64,000 nt of DNA from Durusdinium trenchii (lineage: Eukaryota > Sar > Dinophyceae > Suessiales > Symbiodiniaceae): positions 214,983 through 278,982 of the forward strand of contig CAXAMN010003980.1 of NCBI GenBank assembly GCA_963970005.1, in the 5' to 3' direction. Shown here one piece after another: positions 11,482-23,572 of this stretch. A model generated the notes under the pieces. The model saw nothing but the letters and a program-made list of their open reading frames with translations. It searched no databases and was not told where the DNA came from. Every line of letters starts with the position of its first letter. Position 1 is the stretch's first letter. A program made the position numbers and the translations under genes.

Positions 11482-12795
11482 GCATCTTAAGATAATCGAA
11501 TCTGTCAGTTTGGGCTGGTCTGTTCGTCCCAGCCCTTTCTTAGTCGCATAGATGCAGAGTAATCAGTAATCATTCACAAATACGAGGACTCAGTATGTGC
11601 TCAATAAACAAGGTAGCGGCGTCATGAGTCATTAATGACCCCGCTGTTTTCTAGCGATTCCAAACATGAAAACTCCACGAAAACGATGTTTTTTGGTTTG
11701 CGACCTGCGTTTCGACTGTTATTTGCAGGAGAACGAACAATTTTGTCAGAATTTCATTGTGTAAAATGTTTCGGTCCGCAAAAAAACACACACAAAAAAA
11801 CGAAATTGGTAGTATGTATATATAACTGAAAGCAGGAAGGAAGCTAAAGATGTTTTCACACTTCGTGACATAGGTCTCCGGTCTCCGAGACATAGGTCTA
11901 AAAGTGATTGGAGACTCTCTGATGTAGGCGCCAGGAGTTTCCAAATTCTTCTTCTGCAGGAGAAGGTGCAACGGAAATTTTAGGGTTCTCCAGTGAGACC
12001 ACATGTTATCCACGCATCGCCATAGAAGACTTATAAAATCCCAGGTTAGATATGAAACAATCCAGACAGGTTTGAAACACGCATGTGTGCAAGAAAACAT
12101 GTGTGCGCAACACAGCACGCTTCGTGTATACATATTGGTGCGCGGAGCGCAGAAGAGTTTCCTTTGTACGGGTGTGCAATTTGAACCAAACGTTAACACC
12201 CCAACCCACTCCACCCCTCCCCACCCTATTGTGTGCGTGGCGTAGAAGGGTTTCGGCTGTATGGGTGTGCAGTTTGATCCGAACGTTAACACACCCCTCC
12301 CCACCCCACCCCACTCTCAGTCACTGGTATTGTTCGCGTAGCGTAGAAGGGTTTCGGCTGTATGGGTGTGCTATTTGAACCGAACGTCAACATCCCCCCA
12401 CCCCCCACATGCTATGACGGACACGAATGTCAAAACGACTTGTAAATACCACACGAAACTACAAAGTGCCGCAAATACCACACGAAATCGCGCGCAAACC
12501 CTCAAAAACAGCGGGGTCGTTAATGACGCCGCCAGCATAAACAATGCACATACTATTGACAATGACAGCCGAGTTAAGCAGCGGTCGCTGGGCCCATCAG
12601 AAAGTGTCTCTTCAGTCAGACTCCTTGCAACCCGCAATTCCCCACCATTCAATTGTTGTTGTGGGGATGAAGGTCAGGGTTCGTTCTCAATCTGGTTATT
12701 GTCCCGGTGGTACAGGAATCTCTTGGTTTGGTCTTGCATGGTCTTACCATGGAGGCAACTCTTTCGCCAACAGCAGTTTCTCAGGAGGATTTGCG
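11482..12795. other. Intergenic stretch with a three-unit tandem repeat
   Basis: Between the possible gene at 11 kb and PIG-A I see only the repeat at 12135-12405 and short frames. A 217-codon minus frame (11651-12304) is partly made of that repeat and shows no domain. A TTTCTCAG just before the PIG-A start could serve as a spliced-leader acceptor; this is inference. Confidence 0.5.
12135..12405. repeat. Three tandem units of about 90-100 bp
   Basis: GTAGAAGGGTTTCGGCTGT, then GGGTGTGC, then GAACGTTAAC and a C/A-rich tail occurs three times with rising divergence. Units start near 12146, 12239 and 12338. Confidence 0.88.
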
Positions 12796-15700
12796 ATGGA
12801 GAGGTTGAAGATTTGCATGGTCTCAGACTTCTTTCATCCCGGCAGCTCGGTCTCAAAGTTTTGCAACACCTCAAGTGATAATCAATATCGAATCCTGACA
12901 AGCATTGGTTCTCTTTCTTTTGGCTTCCAGAGAGAATAGTTTCTACTTGTATCTACTTGTATTGTCTATATAAGTGGTTTGCCAGTAGACCACACGGCAG
13001 GTCACAAGATATCGGGCGCATTTTGGAGTGTCGGACGGTCGGACGTGTGCAAGTTGTTCGCGGGTGCTGGGTGCACACAGTTTTAGTGCCCCTGAGGTCC
13101 TGGGTCCCAAACCCTGTTCGCCCTGTTTCTGTGGATGCAGGGGCATGGGCAAGAATCAACCAGCAGCTTTGTCAGCTGTAACCTCGGCCCCATTAAGCCC
13201 TTCGCACTTAAGTATCGTATCGCCGGCTTCGCACATCAACTGCTGTTTGTCGAACAGCATGGTCTTGAGTCTTGTCGTACGACTTTTCGAAGGCAAAATG
13301 AGATCGGCTCCCAAACTGGCTTATAGATTTCCGTGCCTACACAAAAAAGGGGATGCTTGAGCCCCTTTTTTGGAGACCCATGTTATTGCAAGACAGTAAT
13401 AAAACATGCCTGAGGGGGGCTTGGGGTGGGTGGATTATTTTGTCCAAGATGTGTAAATGGGGTCGATGATTTTCGATAGAAAGGGGCTAGCACCCTGTTT
13501 TTATTTGCAGGAAGTACTCTCGGCTGCGAAGATTTGTTTGAGCCTGCTTCGTCAAACAGTCTTGTTACAATATTCAGGGAATCGTTTGTCCAGAATTTGT
13601 CAAAAATTGTCAACCTTTTTTGTGAACTTATGAGTGACCACAAAGCTCATCCAATCTAGCTTAGGAACCAATTTCTGTTACTCAATTTGGCTTGAAAAGT
13701 TTTAAAAGGGCAGAGAGGGAGAGAGAGATAGAAAACGCTAAGGAACTTGAAGGGGCCCACAATTGTGGCAAAAAAATAACCTAAACCCATCCAAGTCAAC
13801 AATGAACATATGCGCAAGGCTTGGGCCCCAATGATCTTATTAATCAACTTCGCTTAAAGAGGGTAGGGAACTAGAGAAGGCTCAGGAAACTGAAAGGGCC
13901 TAGTGAACCATCAAGTTCAGCAAACAAAATCACCTAAGCCCATGCAATCCATCCCTTCTGCTTGAGGAGAATAAAGGCATCGCAGCTTTTGGATTTTGAT
14001 CTCGTGGCCACGTTCAATTATTTTACACTTCTTGGCTACCCAAAAACATATTTGCTAAGTCAATCATGAGTTTATGTCGGACGGGGTGGACGTTGGCTAC
14101 CACAATTTTTTTCAGGCCGCTTCGCGACAACAACCGCCCGCACCAGTGGCTCCAAGAGAGAGGGTAAAAGAAGCATCTATAATCACTATTTTGGACCCTT
14201 TGATACATTGTTTATTTATGTCTGTCTTGCATTTTGAAAGCATTGTTGGATCTATTTCTCGGCCCCTTGAACATGTATGATTTCAAGGGGGTCGAAAAAT
14301 GGAGTGCATGGTGCATATGTACAATGTGTATGATCGAGACAAAGCTTAGAGATGAACGCAGCACGAAGTGGATTAAAATAAAGAGACATCTATCATCGCT
14401 CTATTGTGGGACCCCGTTAAAGACACTTTAGTTATGTCTTACTTGGAACTTGCAATCATCGTTGGATATAATTTTCGACCTCCTTGAAGTTGTGCATTTT
14501 TTGGGGGTCCAAATTTTATCCAACCTTGCAAAGTTAATATATATAACTTGGAAAGCCCGAACAGTGTACAATTTCAAAGGGGTCGAAAATAGAGTGAATA
14601 TATACAAAAAAGATACAATGTGCATGATCAATGATCGTCGCAAAGCTTAGGGATGAACGCAATGACGTGCAGGAATTGTTTTTTGAGACGTGTCTATAAT
14701 CACTCTATTTTGGGCCCTCCTATATACAATTTCTTTAGTTATGTCTCTCTGTAACCACACTTATTTGTGGACCCTATTTACAAATTGTTTGCAAGCGTTG
14801 TTGGATATATTTTTCGACCGCTGTGAAATTGTACACTACACTTTTCAAGGGGCCCCAAATTATCCGAATTTGCGGGCATTTGGTACAATAAATTATACAC
14901 TTGCAACCAGCTGGCACAAATGCAACCGTAAAAAACCATACAACAAACTGATGCACATGATGCAATCATTAAAGATATATTAAGACATAGACTGTTGAGA
15001 CGAGTCGTTTGTTTGCTCTCATGGACCTAGTTCAGACATAGATGATAAGTGAACACCATGAATTTTTCAATGTTTTCTCCCAATCCCACTTGTCTCCCAG
15101 ACGCACCTCATGACGCAGAATATGCAATTTTGTTCTCAAACGAGAGTGGCCTCCCCTAGCTGAAACTATACAGCAATGATTGCATAGTCAAACGCCTCAG
15201 AGCCTTCCGCCCGGGCGGATTTTGAGAGGTGTTCTTTTAACGCTTGGCTTGGTTTCCTATGACCTATAATTTTACTTTGTTTTCTGCCTTGGCTACTCTG
15301 ATTCTATTTCATTTTGAAGGGTTCCAACCCTCCTGTCCATCATAGAACAGCTATTTGTATTGTCCTCTCATGCGCCGATGGTTTGGTCATGAGGCTTGGG
15401 CGGCGTCGAAATGCATATCTATCAGCTCTCCGAGTGCTTGATTCAGCGGGGTCACAAGGTGGCCAAGCTGAGCCGCAAGAGAGTCAGATTCGGGAGATGC
15501 ACATTGAGTGGGACTGTTCAACATGTCAAAAGAATTCAACATGTTCTTTCTGGTATTGGCTTGGCACCTCATTGCTTTCCCCTAGAATGTTCCTCTCACT
15601 AGTCTTCAGCTCATGTGCCAGAACCCAGACGCAAACAGGTGATCGTCCTCACTCACAAACGGGGTCAACGTCAGGGTGTGCGCTACATGCGCAATGGATT

Positions 15701-16154
15701 GAGACTTGGATCATAGAGTGCAGACAGGTTGGTTCATTTACAGGAGCACATTATTATTAAGCCTGCGCCTGCTGTGGTATAGCTGGCCAAGGAAAGTGTA
15801 CTACCTGCCCTTTCTTCCTTTCCATGACAACTGCATCTTCCTCAGCACGTCGCCAAGCGATTGTGGGATAATTACAGAGCAAGTAGAGCAAGTGGAAGCC
15901 ACCTTCGCCATGTGCCCAGCGCTCACACTTTCGCTGTCAGCAGGGCACTGTCTGCCATCACTTGCGGGACTTCAGGTACCCTTCCAACCTTCTTATCCTT
16001 TTTTCCGCTGATCCGGAAAGTGCTGCTCAGAGAAGCTGCCACTTGGATGTGAGATACAATGGCGCATATTTACGCATAGTTGGTCACAATGCCTTTGTCT
16101 GCACAAGGTTGATATTGTCCATGGGCATCAAGCAACTTCGAATCTAGCGCATGA
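12796..16154 (+). other. PIGA: PIG-A exons 1-6, donor-substrate entry half
   Basis: Donors in order are GC, GT, GA, GC, GC, GC. Exon 1 ends CAT CCC G and joins GC TTG GGC to give [10 protein letters not shown]. Exon 3 reads [20 protein letters not shown] and ends at a GA donor (GGATT|GAGACTTGG); exon 4 restores Leu-Lys and reads [13 protein letters not shown]. Exon 5 carries [18 protein letters not shown]. Exon 6 carries [16 protein letters not shown]. Each joint was checked for phase by counting bases. Confidence 0.92.
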
Positions 16155-19100
16155 GCAGTTTGGCCGCATAGATGTAACTTTGAGCCAGTCGGCTCCTTTT
16201 AGACAGTACTCAGTAGCCAAGACCAGTGACGCTCAACATATGTTAACATATTCTGTAGATCAGCATGGAAGAACCAGTGAGGCAGCGAGGCACGACCGTC
16301 TTAGCATTCACGAAGGTTGGCGGTTGACCCATTTCACCATACCAGAGCGCTCTTGATCCAAGAGGTGAAAAGGAACCACTTAGCCGGTCCGCCGCTGATC
16401 CACTCCTGATGGGGAGCGGAGCTTGAGACTTTGGTCTTGGGCTTCTGCTGTCCGAACTCCGAAGCTCAGCGGAGACCAGAGTGGCTGCAGGTAGACCCTG
16501 ACCTTCGAAAGGTCCTCCGATCTATACAGGTCAACTTCGGCTGCGACACTCTGTCGAGAGTTCTCCTTCGCAACATTCTCGACCAATCCATGCGCTTTCA
16601 AGTTGCTCCCTGTCTGCAACGGGGGCAGCGAAGGACCACCTGCCTCACGTGCAGTCCTACAACGCCTCCATGGCCAAGGAATGGGCATCTTGGCAAAAGT
16701 TTGGAGCAGTGGAAGTGCAAGATCTTCCCGATGACACTTTTGGGCACTGGGTCCACACCGATAAGAAGAAAAGCCCCACACTGCTTTGTCCAAGAGGACA
16801 AAGAAGACGAAGGAGTATCCCTTTGAGGCAAAAAGTATGGTCGCGCAAGGACGTGACGGAGTCAGCATCTGTGCAGACGGCAAGTCTTTTGGCGCTCAAC
16901 CTCATCTGTGCGATGCAAGTTCTTCAATATTGTGCAACTATCCTCCCGTTTCAGACGCCACCTCCACCTGCCATCTCTAGGTGGAAGAAGCTCTTCAATA
17001 CTGTGAACACTGCGAGGCGGCCCTCTCCAGTACCCAGCCATCAGAGACGGTGCAGAGAAAACGCTAAAGGATACCAACGATGCCAAATCATGATCCTGAC
17101 GATCCCGGAGATCAAGGACGGCGTCAATGGGCCAATCCTTTTGGTTGGGACCTACTCTCAGCGCCCATCAAGCGAGTTTGCTGGTCAATGCTGGCTTCTG
17201 GCGTCGCAGAGGCTGGAGACTATGTCCGGCCAATCCTCCTGCCCTCGTGTCAACATCCAGGACTTGCAGGAGTGCAAGAAACGGCGCTCTCCGTGGCGTT
17301 CACGGATTCCAAGTGGCCAGCCAACAGGCAAGCGAGTCAAGATCCTTGTGGAGCTGCGTTGGTAGAAGAGACGCGGCTGGAGAAGCTGCAGATCCGAGCC
17401 GGGAGACAGGGGTGCAAACCAGCATGGAAGAACCAGCAAGCCAGGCATGACCAGTTTAGCGTTCACGAAAGTTAGCGGCGGACATATTTTTTACATTGCT
17501 GACGCAATCAGAGTCCACAATGTTGTGGTACACCGTTTTACACCGTCTATATACACCGCTTACACGGTCTACAACGACTACACCATTTACACCGTAGAAA
17601 CCCTGACCGGCGGGTGTACACAGACACAGCGTAACCAGCATAAACAGCGTAACCAGCGTAGACAGCGTAAACAGCGTGAATAGCGTAAACAGCGTATTAT
17701 TCAGCGTATCCAGCGTAAACAGCATAATCAGCGTATCCAATGTAAACAGCGTAAAGCGCGTAACCAGCGTAAACAGCGTATCCGGCGTAACCAGCGTAAT
17801 GTCGACGCCGGATTAATCAGCCCCCCCTTCAAGGTCAACAAGCTCAACAAGGTTTGGGGTTGGAGGGATTGGAGACCACATCCCCAGTAAATGATGATGA
17901 CCTGATGATGGATGATGAGATGAGGACCTGGACCTGGACCTGAGACCTGATGATGGGTGATGGTTGATGGGATAGAGAAAGGGAAGGAGTGGACTGAGAC
18001 GTGGGAAGAAAGCGTCAAGTGCGAACCAAATGAGAGTCAGGGCATCAGCTAAAAATCCAAACAACAATTTCCCCATTTGGTGGATGAGGTTAAGGCGTGG
18101 CTGGAAAGGGAAAGGAGATATGGGCATGGGGCGCAGAAGATGGATCTTGCGTGGAAGCATGATCAACTGCTGTCGTTGGAGAAAGTCAAGCTAGAGGAGA
18201 AAAGGGATGAGCTGGAAGATGGACCCCAGAAGATTCTTTGTATCAATCAATTGGAAAGGGCTGAATCCCAGATGAAGAGTATCAAAGATGGGTATAAGCA
18301 AAGGGAAAAGAGGGCCAAGATGCATATGGATGCTATTGGTGCTAAACATTTGACTCCAAATGTGTTGGCGCTATTGAGTAGTGAGGAGCAACAGATTGGA
18401 GCAGAATTGGCGTGGCGACACCGTGTGAACTGTATGCTTGGATCCTCAGATCAGGTTCCTGTGTGGGTGAAAAAGGGATCAACTAAGGCTGTATTTGCAA
18501 GCTATGGGACCAGAACGCACGGGAAACCCATCAAAAAGATTAGGTGGGACCTTGCAGATGAGCTGAGCCAACAAGCCAATGAGAAGAACGGGTGGGTGAG
18601 TCTGAGGACCCTGCAGCATTGAAAGATAAGGAGCCCAATGAGGACCTTGAGGCGTTGGATGACCGGAAGAAGCAAGATTGACCGCTCAGGGTCAGAAGGG
18701 TGGGGGAAAGAGCTCATTTGACTATCAAGAACGCAATTGAGAATGAAGGCGGATAGGAAGGGTGAGTGTGCCAGGAGGGCATTGGAGCAATGGGTCAAGA
18801 TCAGAAGGGATCTTCCGGGACCTTCCGCATTTGTTGGAACACTACGATGTTTATTCCCAACCATCCTCCAATCAGGACAGTCAAAGCATGGGAGGATGTA
18901 TCCAGCGTCCATCTACCAGAGGGACTGCTTTGCTGCATCATTTAGTGATGATACATCCCAGATGATGTATGCAGCCCGTCAGTTACAATCTATCATTCCT
19001 CCGAAGATGGCGGCTATACTGATCTCTTTGCTATCAGTTCAAAGGGCCGACAAGGAAATCTGTTGATGAGACCATGGCAATGGGTATGGTTGAAAGGGGT

Positions 19101-22100
19101 TCTTGGCAAGTATCGAGTATAGCAGGGATGCGTCACGGAGCATGGGGTGGTGCTTATGAGGTGGGTAGTTGATGAGAAGCTGCTGGACGAGTCCCCTCTA
19201 TGAGCTATGGCCTCATTGTCCATCAGAACAATGAGTATGGGCCTAAGGTACTGGAGAAGATAGGCTGCCATGAGGCCTTTTGCTGATGAGGGCTGTATTT
19301 GTTCATCCCAGCAAACGCATCAAGATAAAAGCAAGGAATGTGGTGAATTGGTATTGGCTGCATTGCTCCAATTTGGTATCATTGATGAGAAGCTCTTGGA
19401 TAGGCACCCCCTACAAAGGGTGAATGAGGTGGTGAGGCGCAACCAATGTGGTGTATTGGCCTGTATGGAGCGGGATGTTGCTGATGCCATTGGGTATGGC
19501 CCAGCAGGGATTGGGTGGCCATGGGTTGCTGCCCAGAATTGGATCAGCGAGATGAAGAAGCTGGGCAAGCAATTGGAGATTGAGAGGGGGAAGAGGATCG
19601 AGGCTATGAGAGAGCAGGATGAGAAGGATCAGAAGCATGGAGAGAAGATGAAGCAGGAGAGGGAGAAGATGGCCGCATTTGCTGGGAAGATGAAGGCAGC
19701 CAATAAGAAGATGACCAAGATACAGGAGGATGCTTGGGTGGGTGAGCTCCCATCAGCCTGTTTGAAAGCCAAAGCCAAGATTGAGTTATTCCAATGGGTG
19801 TATGGAATGCAATGTATGGAAAATTGGATCCTAGGGGAAGAGGCTGGGGAGGAAGATCCCATTGGCTGCGTGGCTGCTGGGAAGGGCGAGAAGAGCAAGC
19901 AGAAAGATCAGACTGATTGATGGATGAGAGGATCAGCATGGGAAAAGGGTGGATGAGAATGCAATCTCTCAAAGAGATGGAGTGAGACAAGGGTGGATCA
20001 GAAGATCAGTTTCGCCATGGACCAGAAGATATTTGATACCGCCCAACAAGAAGATAGTAATGAATAGAATTTAGCTCATGATTTTTTTCTGGCGGAGTTG
20101 GGCTTGATTGATTGGGGGAGGTTTCTGGCACGAAAAATACTCTATAGGGTGATGTACCAGGGTTTAAATTAGTTTAAATTTAGTATTGGGGGCTCGAACT
20201 GGGCTTGATTAATAGGGGGAGGTTACTTAATCCTCTGTCAACATTAAGCAGCGCATCCAGCGTAAACAGCGCAGTCAGCGCATCCAGTGCAAACAGCGTA
20301 GCCAGCGTAAACAGTGTAACCAGCGTAAACAGCGTAACCAGCGTATCCGGGGTGTCCAGCGTAACCAGCGTAAACAGAGTATCCAGCGCAACCAGCCACC
20401 ACCAGCGTACCAGCGTACAATCACTTGCGGACACGCTTTGCCACGTCGCTCTTTTTAAACCATGCCAGAGCGTTCTTGATCCAAAAGGCCGCTTAGCCGG
20501 TCCGCCTGATCCGTTTTTGATACTCAAACTTTCCACAAGTTCTGTAAACATGATGTTGCCTATCTGAACATCCAATCTCAGAGAGCATTTCCACGAGCGG
20601 ACCTGCTTTGCACAAGATCTTCTTTTCATTTGGGATACGTACAGCCCCTTACTTATGTAGGCTAGGTTCCGTCAGGCATCTCACTGACAATGGGTCGTTG
20701 AGATTCGCTTGATGTGATTTTCCCAAGAATTCTGCAAGCGCTAGCTGCACTTGAATCCAAGGTGTATACTCCATGCTCGCACGATGGGGTACCACACCAT
20801 CTACACTGATCACTCTCTCTTCGGCTTTGCAGACGCAGCTTGCATTCACGTGGGAACCCGAGCCAAGGTGGCGCAAATTGAGACATTTGAGGGACATTTT
20901 TTGATGTGCGCCATGTTGCGCAATTTGACTTGCAAACCTGCAAGCAACATTACAAAGGCTTTAGTTGATGAACTTGGTTACCTTGATTTTGCCTCGTTTA
21001 GGTCAACAAACTTTTGAAGTTCTTTTTGACCAACGTCGAGCAGCCTGGCATTCAAAGAATTGCAGAAGAGTTGTTCCATGCGCATTACTGTATGGGTTTC
21101 CAAAAGCGCTAGGCACTGCGTTTGCGTGTCCCACACAAATCGTTGCTTGGCGACCTACGGTAATTTGTATGTTTGGGTTCGTTCATTTTGCAGCTTTGAA
21201 GTGGCACGTTTGACTTTCTACATTGATTTGTGACTCGTGTTGAGGAGAAAATTTGGTACTTCGGGCCGCTTTGAATCCTATCAATGTCTCGGTGATCCCC
21301 AATGCTGTGGACACAAGGCGAAAAGATTGCTGCAGAGTTCCTTGTGACCTAAAGCCCCAATCAAATTGAATGAATTCGATTATATAAATCACTCACATTC
21401 TCGAGAACTACTAGTGTCCCCCAATCCCCGTCCATCCTGGTCACAATTCTAGTCACTTCCCAACCACTCGAATGGAATCTTGATCAGCGCCTCTTTACTC
21501 AAGGCGCTTCCAGCCAGATGCCTCCCAGCGCTCAAAGAAGCCCTGGGTGACAGTGGTAGTGGTGAGCCGCTTGACCTACCGCAAGGCACTGCCGCTCAGA
21601 ACAGACTGCAGGAATTCAGCCTCATTTGTAGAATGGCCAATAACNNNNNNNNNNNNNNNNNNNNNNNNNNNNNNNNNNNNNNNNNNNNNNNNNNNNNNNN
21701 NNNNNNNNNNNNNNNNNNNNNNNNNNNNNNNNNNNNNNNNNNNNNNNNNNNNNNNNNNNNNNNNNNNNNNNNNNNNNNNNNNNNNNNNNNNNNNNNNNNN
21801 NNNNNNNNNNNNNNNNNNNNNNNNNNNNNNNNNNNNNNNNNNNNNNNNNNNNNNNNNNNNNNNNNNNNNNNNNNNNNNNNNNNNNNNNNNNNNNNNNNNN
21901 NNNNNNNNNNNNNNNNNNNNNNNNNNNNNNNNNNNNNNNNNNNNNNNNNNNNNNNNNNNNNNNNNNNNNNNNNNNNNNNNNNNNNNNNNNNNNNNNNNNN
22001 NNNNNNNNNNNNNNNNNNNNNNNNNNNNNNNNNNNNNNNNNNNNTGTCTTCCTCCCACCTTCCCTCCCTCCCTCCCTCCTCCCTCTTCGCAAGTTCGACT

Positions 22101-23352
22101 CCGTCCTGTCGTCGCTCTTTGGCATGCGGTTAGCGTTGCGTATCTTGAGGCCGCACTCGCTCACTCTCACTCTCACTCTCACTGTCTCACTGTCTCACTG
22201 TCTCATTGTCTCACTGTCTCACTGTCTCACTGTCTCACTGTCTCACTGTCTCTCTCTCTCTCATCTCTCTCATCTCTCGCATCTCTTTCATCTCTCTCAT
22301 CTCTCTCATCTCTTTCTCATCTCTCTCTCCTCTCTCTCTCTCTCCTCTCTGTCTCTCGTCTTTCCGTCTCTCTTCTCTCTCTTCTCTCGCAGGAGGATCC
22401 GGGCAAAGAGCCACATATAAAGGACTCTTCACCCCTGCCTCCAAAAAGAGCGCCGTGTTTTTTCCTACCTCGCTGCCCTCCACTTTCCCATTCTGGAGCG
22501 CTAGCTTTCGCCCCCCCCCTTGGCCTCAAGTATATTGTATGTACACAATTGTTGCATTTAGTTCTAGCACGTCCTAACAGACTTGTATATGTTCTAAGTT
22601 CGGCAAAAGTTGCATGTATCGGGGATGCGGAGCGGAGTGTAGTTTCAGAAAGACCAACAAGCATGTCACCATCTATAATTCTGACAAGCTGACCCAAATC
22701 CACCAAACTGCGCTGGCGGCAGTTGACGTCTCCAATCACTGTAGTAACCCCCCTGTACGGCTACTCAGCTAGCTGAAGTTGTTCTTGCTTTAGCAAGTTA
22801 AATGACGCACCTCAGAAACCTAAAATAATTATGGACCCCCCGGTTCAACTCCCCCCTGCGCGCAGTGAGCGGGTGGGCATTTGTGCTACTGCTGCTGCTG
22901 CTGCTGCTTGGTGGTCTGCCGCCACTGATTGGTGGTCTGCTGCAGCTGCTTAGTGTTCTGCTGCAGCTGCTGGGTGGTCTGCGGCTGCTGCTGGGTGGTC
23001 TGCTGCAGCTGCTTGGTGTTCTGCTGCATGGGTGGTTGCTGCTGCTTGGTGGTTTGCTGCTGCTGCTGCTGCTCCTGGGTGGTTTGCTGCGGCTGCTGCT
23101 GCTTGGTGGTCTGCTGCTGCTGCTGCTGGGTGGTCTCCTGTTGCTGGGCGGTCTGCTGCAGTTTCTTGCTGCTCTGCTGCTGCTTGGTGGTGGTGCTGCT
23201 GCTGCTGCTGCTGGTGGTCTGCTGCTGCTGCTGCCGCTGCTGCTGGGTGGTCTGCTGCTGCTGCTGCTGCTGTTGGGTGGTCTGCTGCTGCTGTTGCTGG
23301 TGGGTGGTCTGCTGCTGCTGCTGTTGCTGGTGGGTGGTCTGCTGCTGGGTGG

Positions 23353-23392
<40 letters not shown>

Positions 23393-23535
23393 GGTGGTCT
23401 GGTGCTGCTGCTGCTGCTCCTGGGTCGTGGTCTGCTGCTGCTGGTTGGTGGTCTGCTGCTGCTCCTTTGTGGTTTGCTGCAGTTGTTTGGTGGTAGATTG
23501 CAGGTGCTTGGGTGTTTGCTGCAGCTGCTTGGTGG

Positions 23536-23572
<37 letters not shown>

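Larger units (their letters stand above)
17799..20244 (+). mobile_element. TIR DNA transposon, copy 1 (2446 bp, TA target site)
   Basis: The left end is ATGTCGACGCCGGATTAATC followed by CCCCCCC. The right end is GGGGGAGG..CTTAATCCTCTGTCAACAT, its imperfect inverse. TA lies on both sides (17797-17798 and 20245-20246), and removing element plus one TA restores the flanking minisatellite phase. Internal landmarks (AAGGTCAACAAG, GATGACCTGATGATG, CAGAAGATCAGTTTC) are shared with copy 2 at 44842. A TA duplication suggests a Tc1/mariner-like mechanism, but I see no DDE transposase, so the superfamily is open. It lies in PIG-A intron 6. Confidence 0.85.

Noticed and set aside
11651-12304. 217-codon minus frame
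   Set aside because: Partly the 90-100-bp tandem repeat, no domain, opposite strand to all supported genes.
21480-22692. Frames of 160-381 codons through the N gap
   Set aside because: Undetermined bases were read as open sequence.
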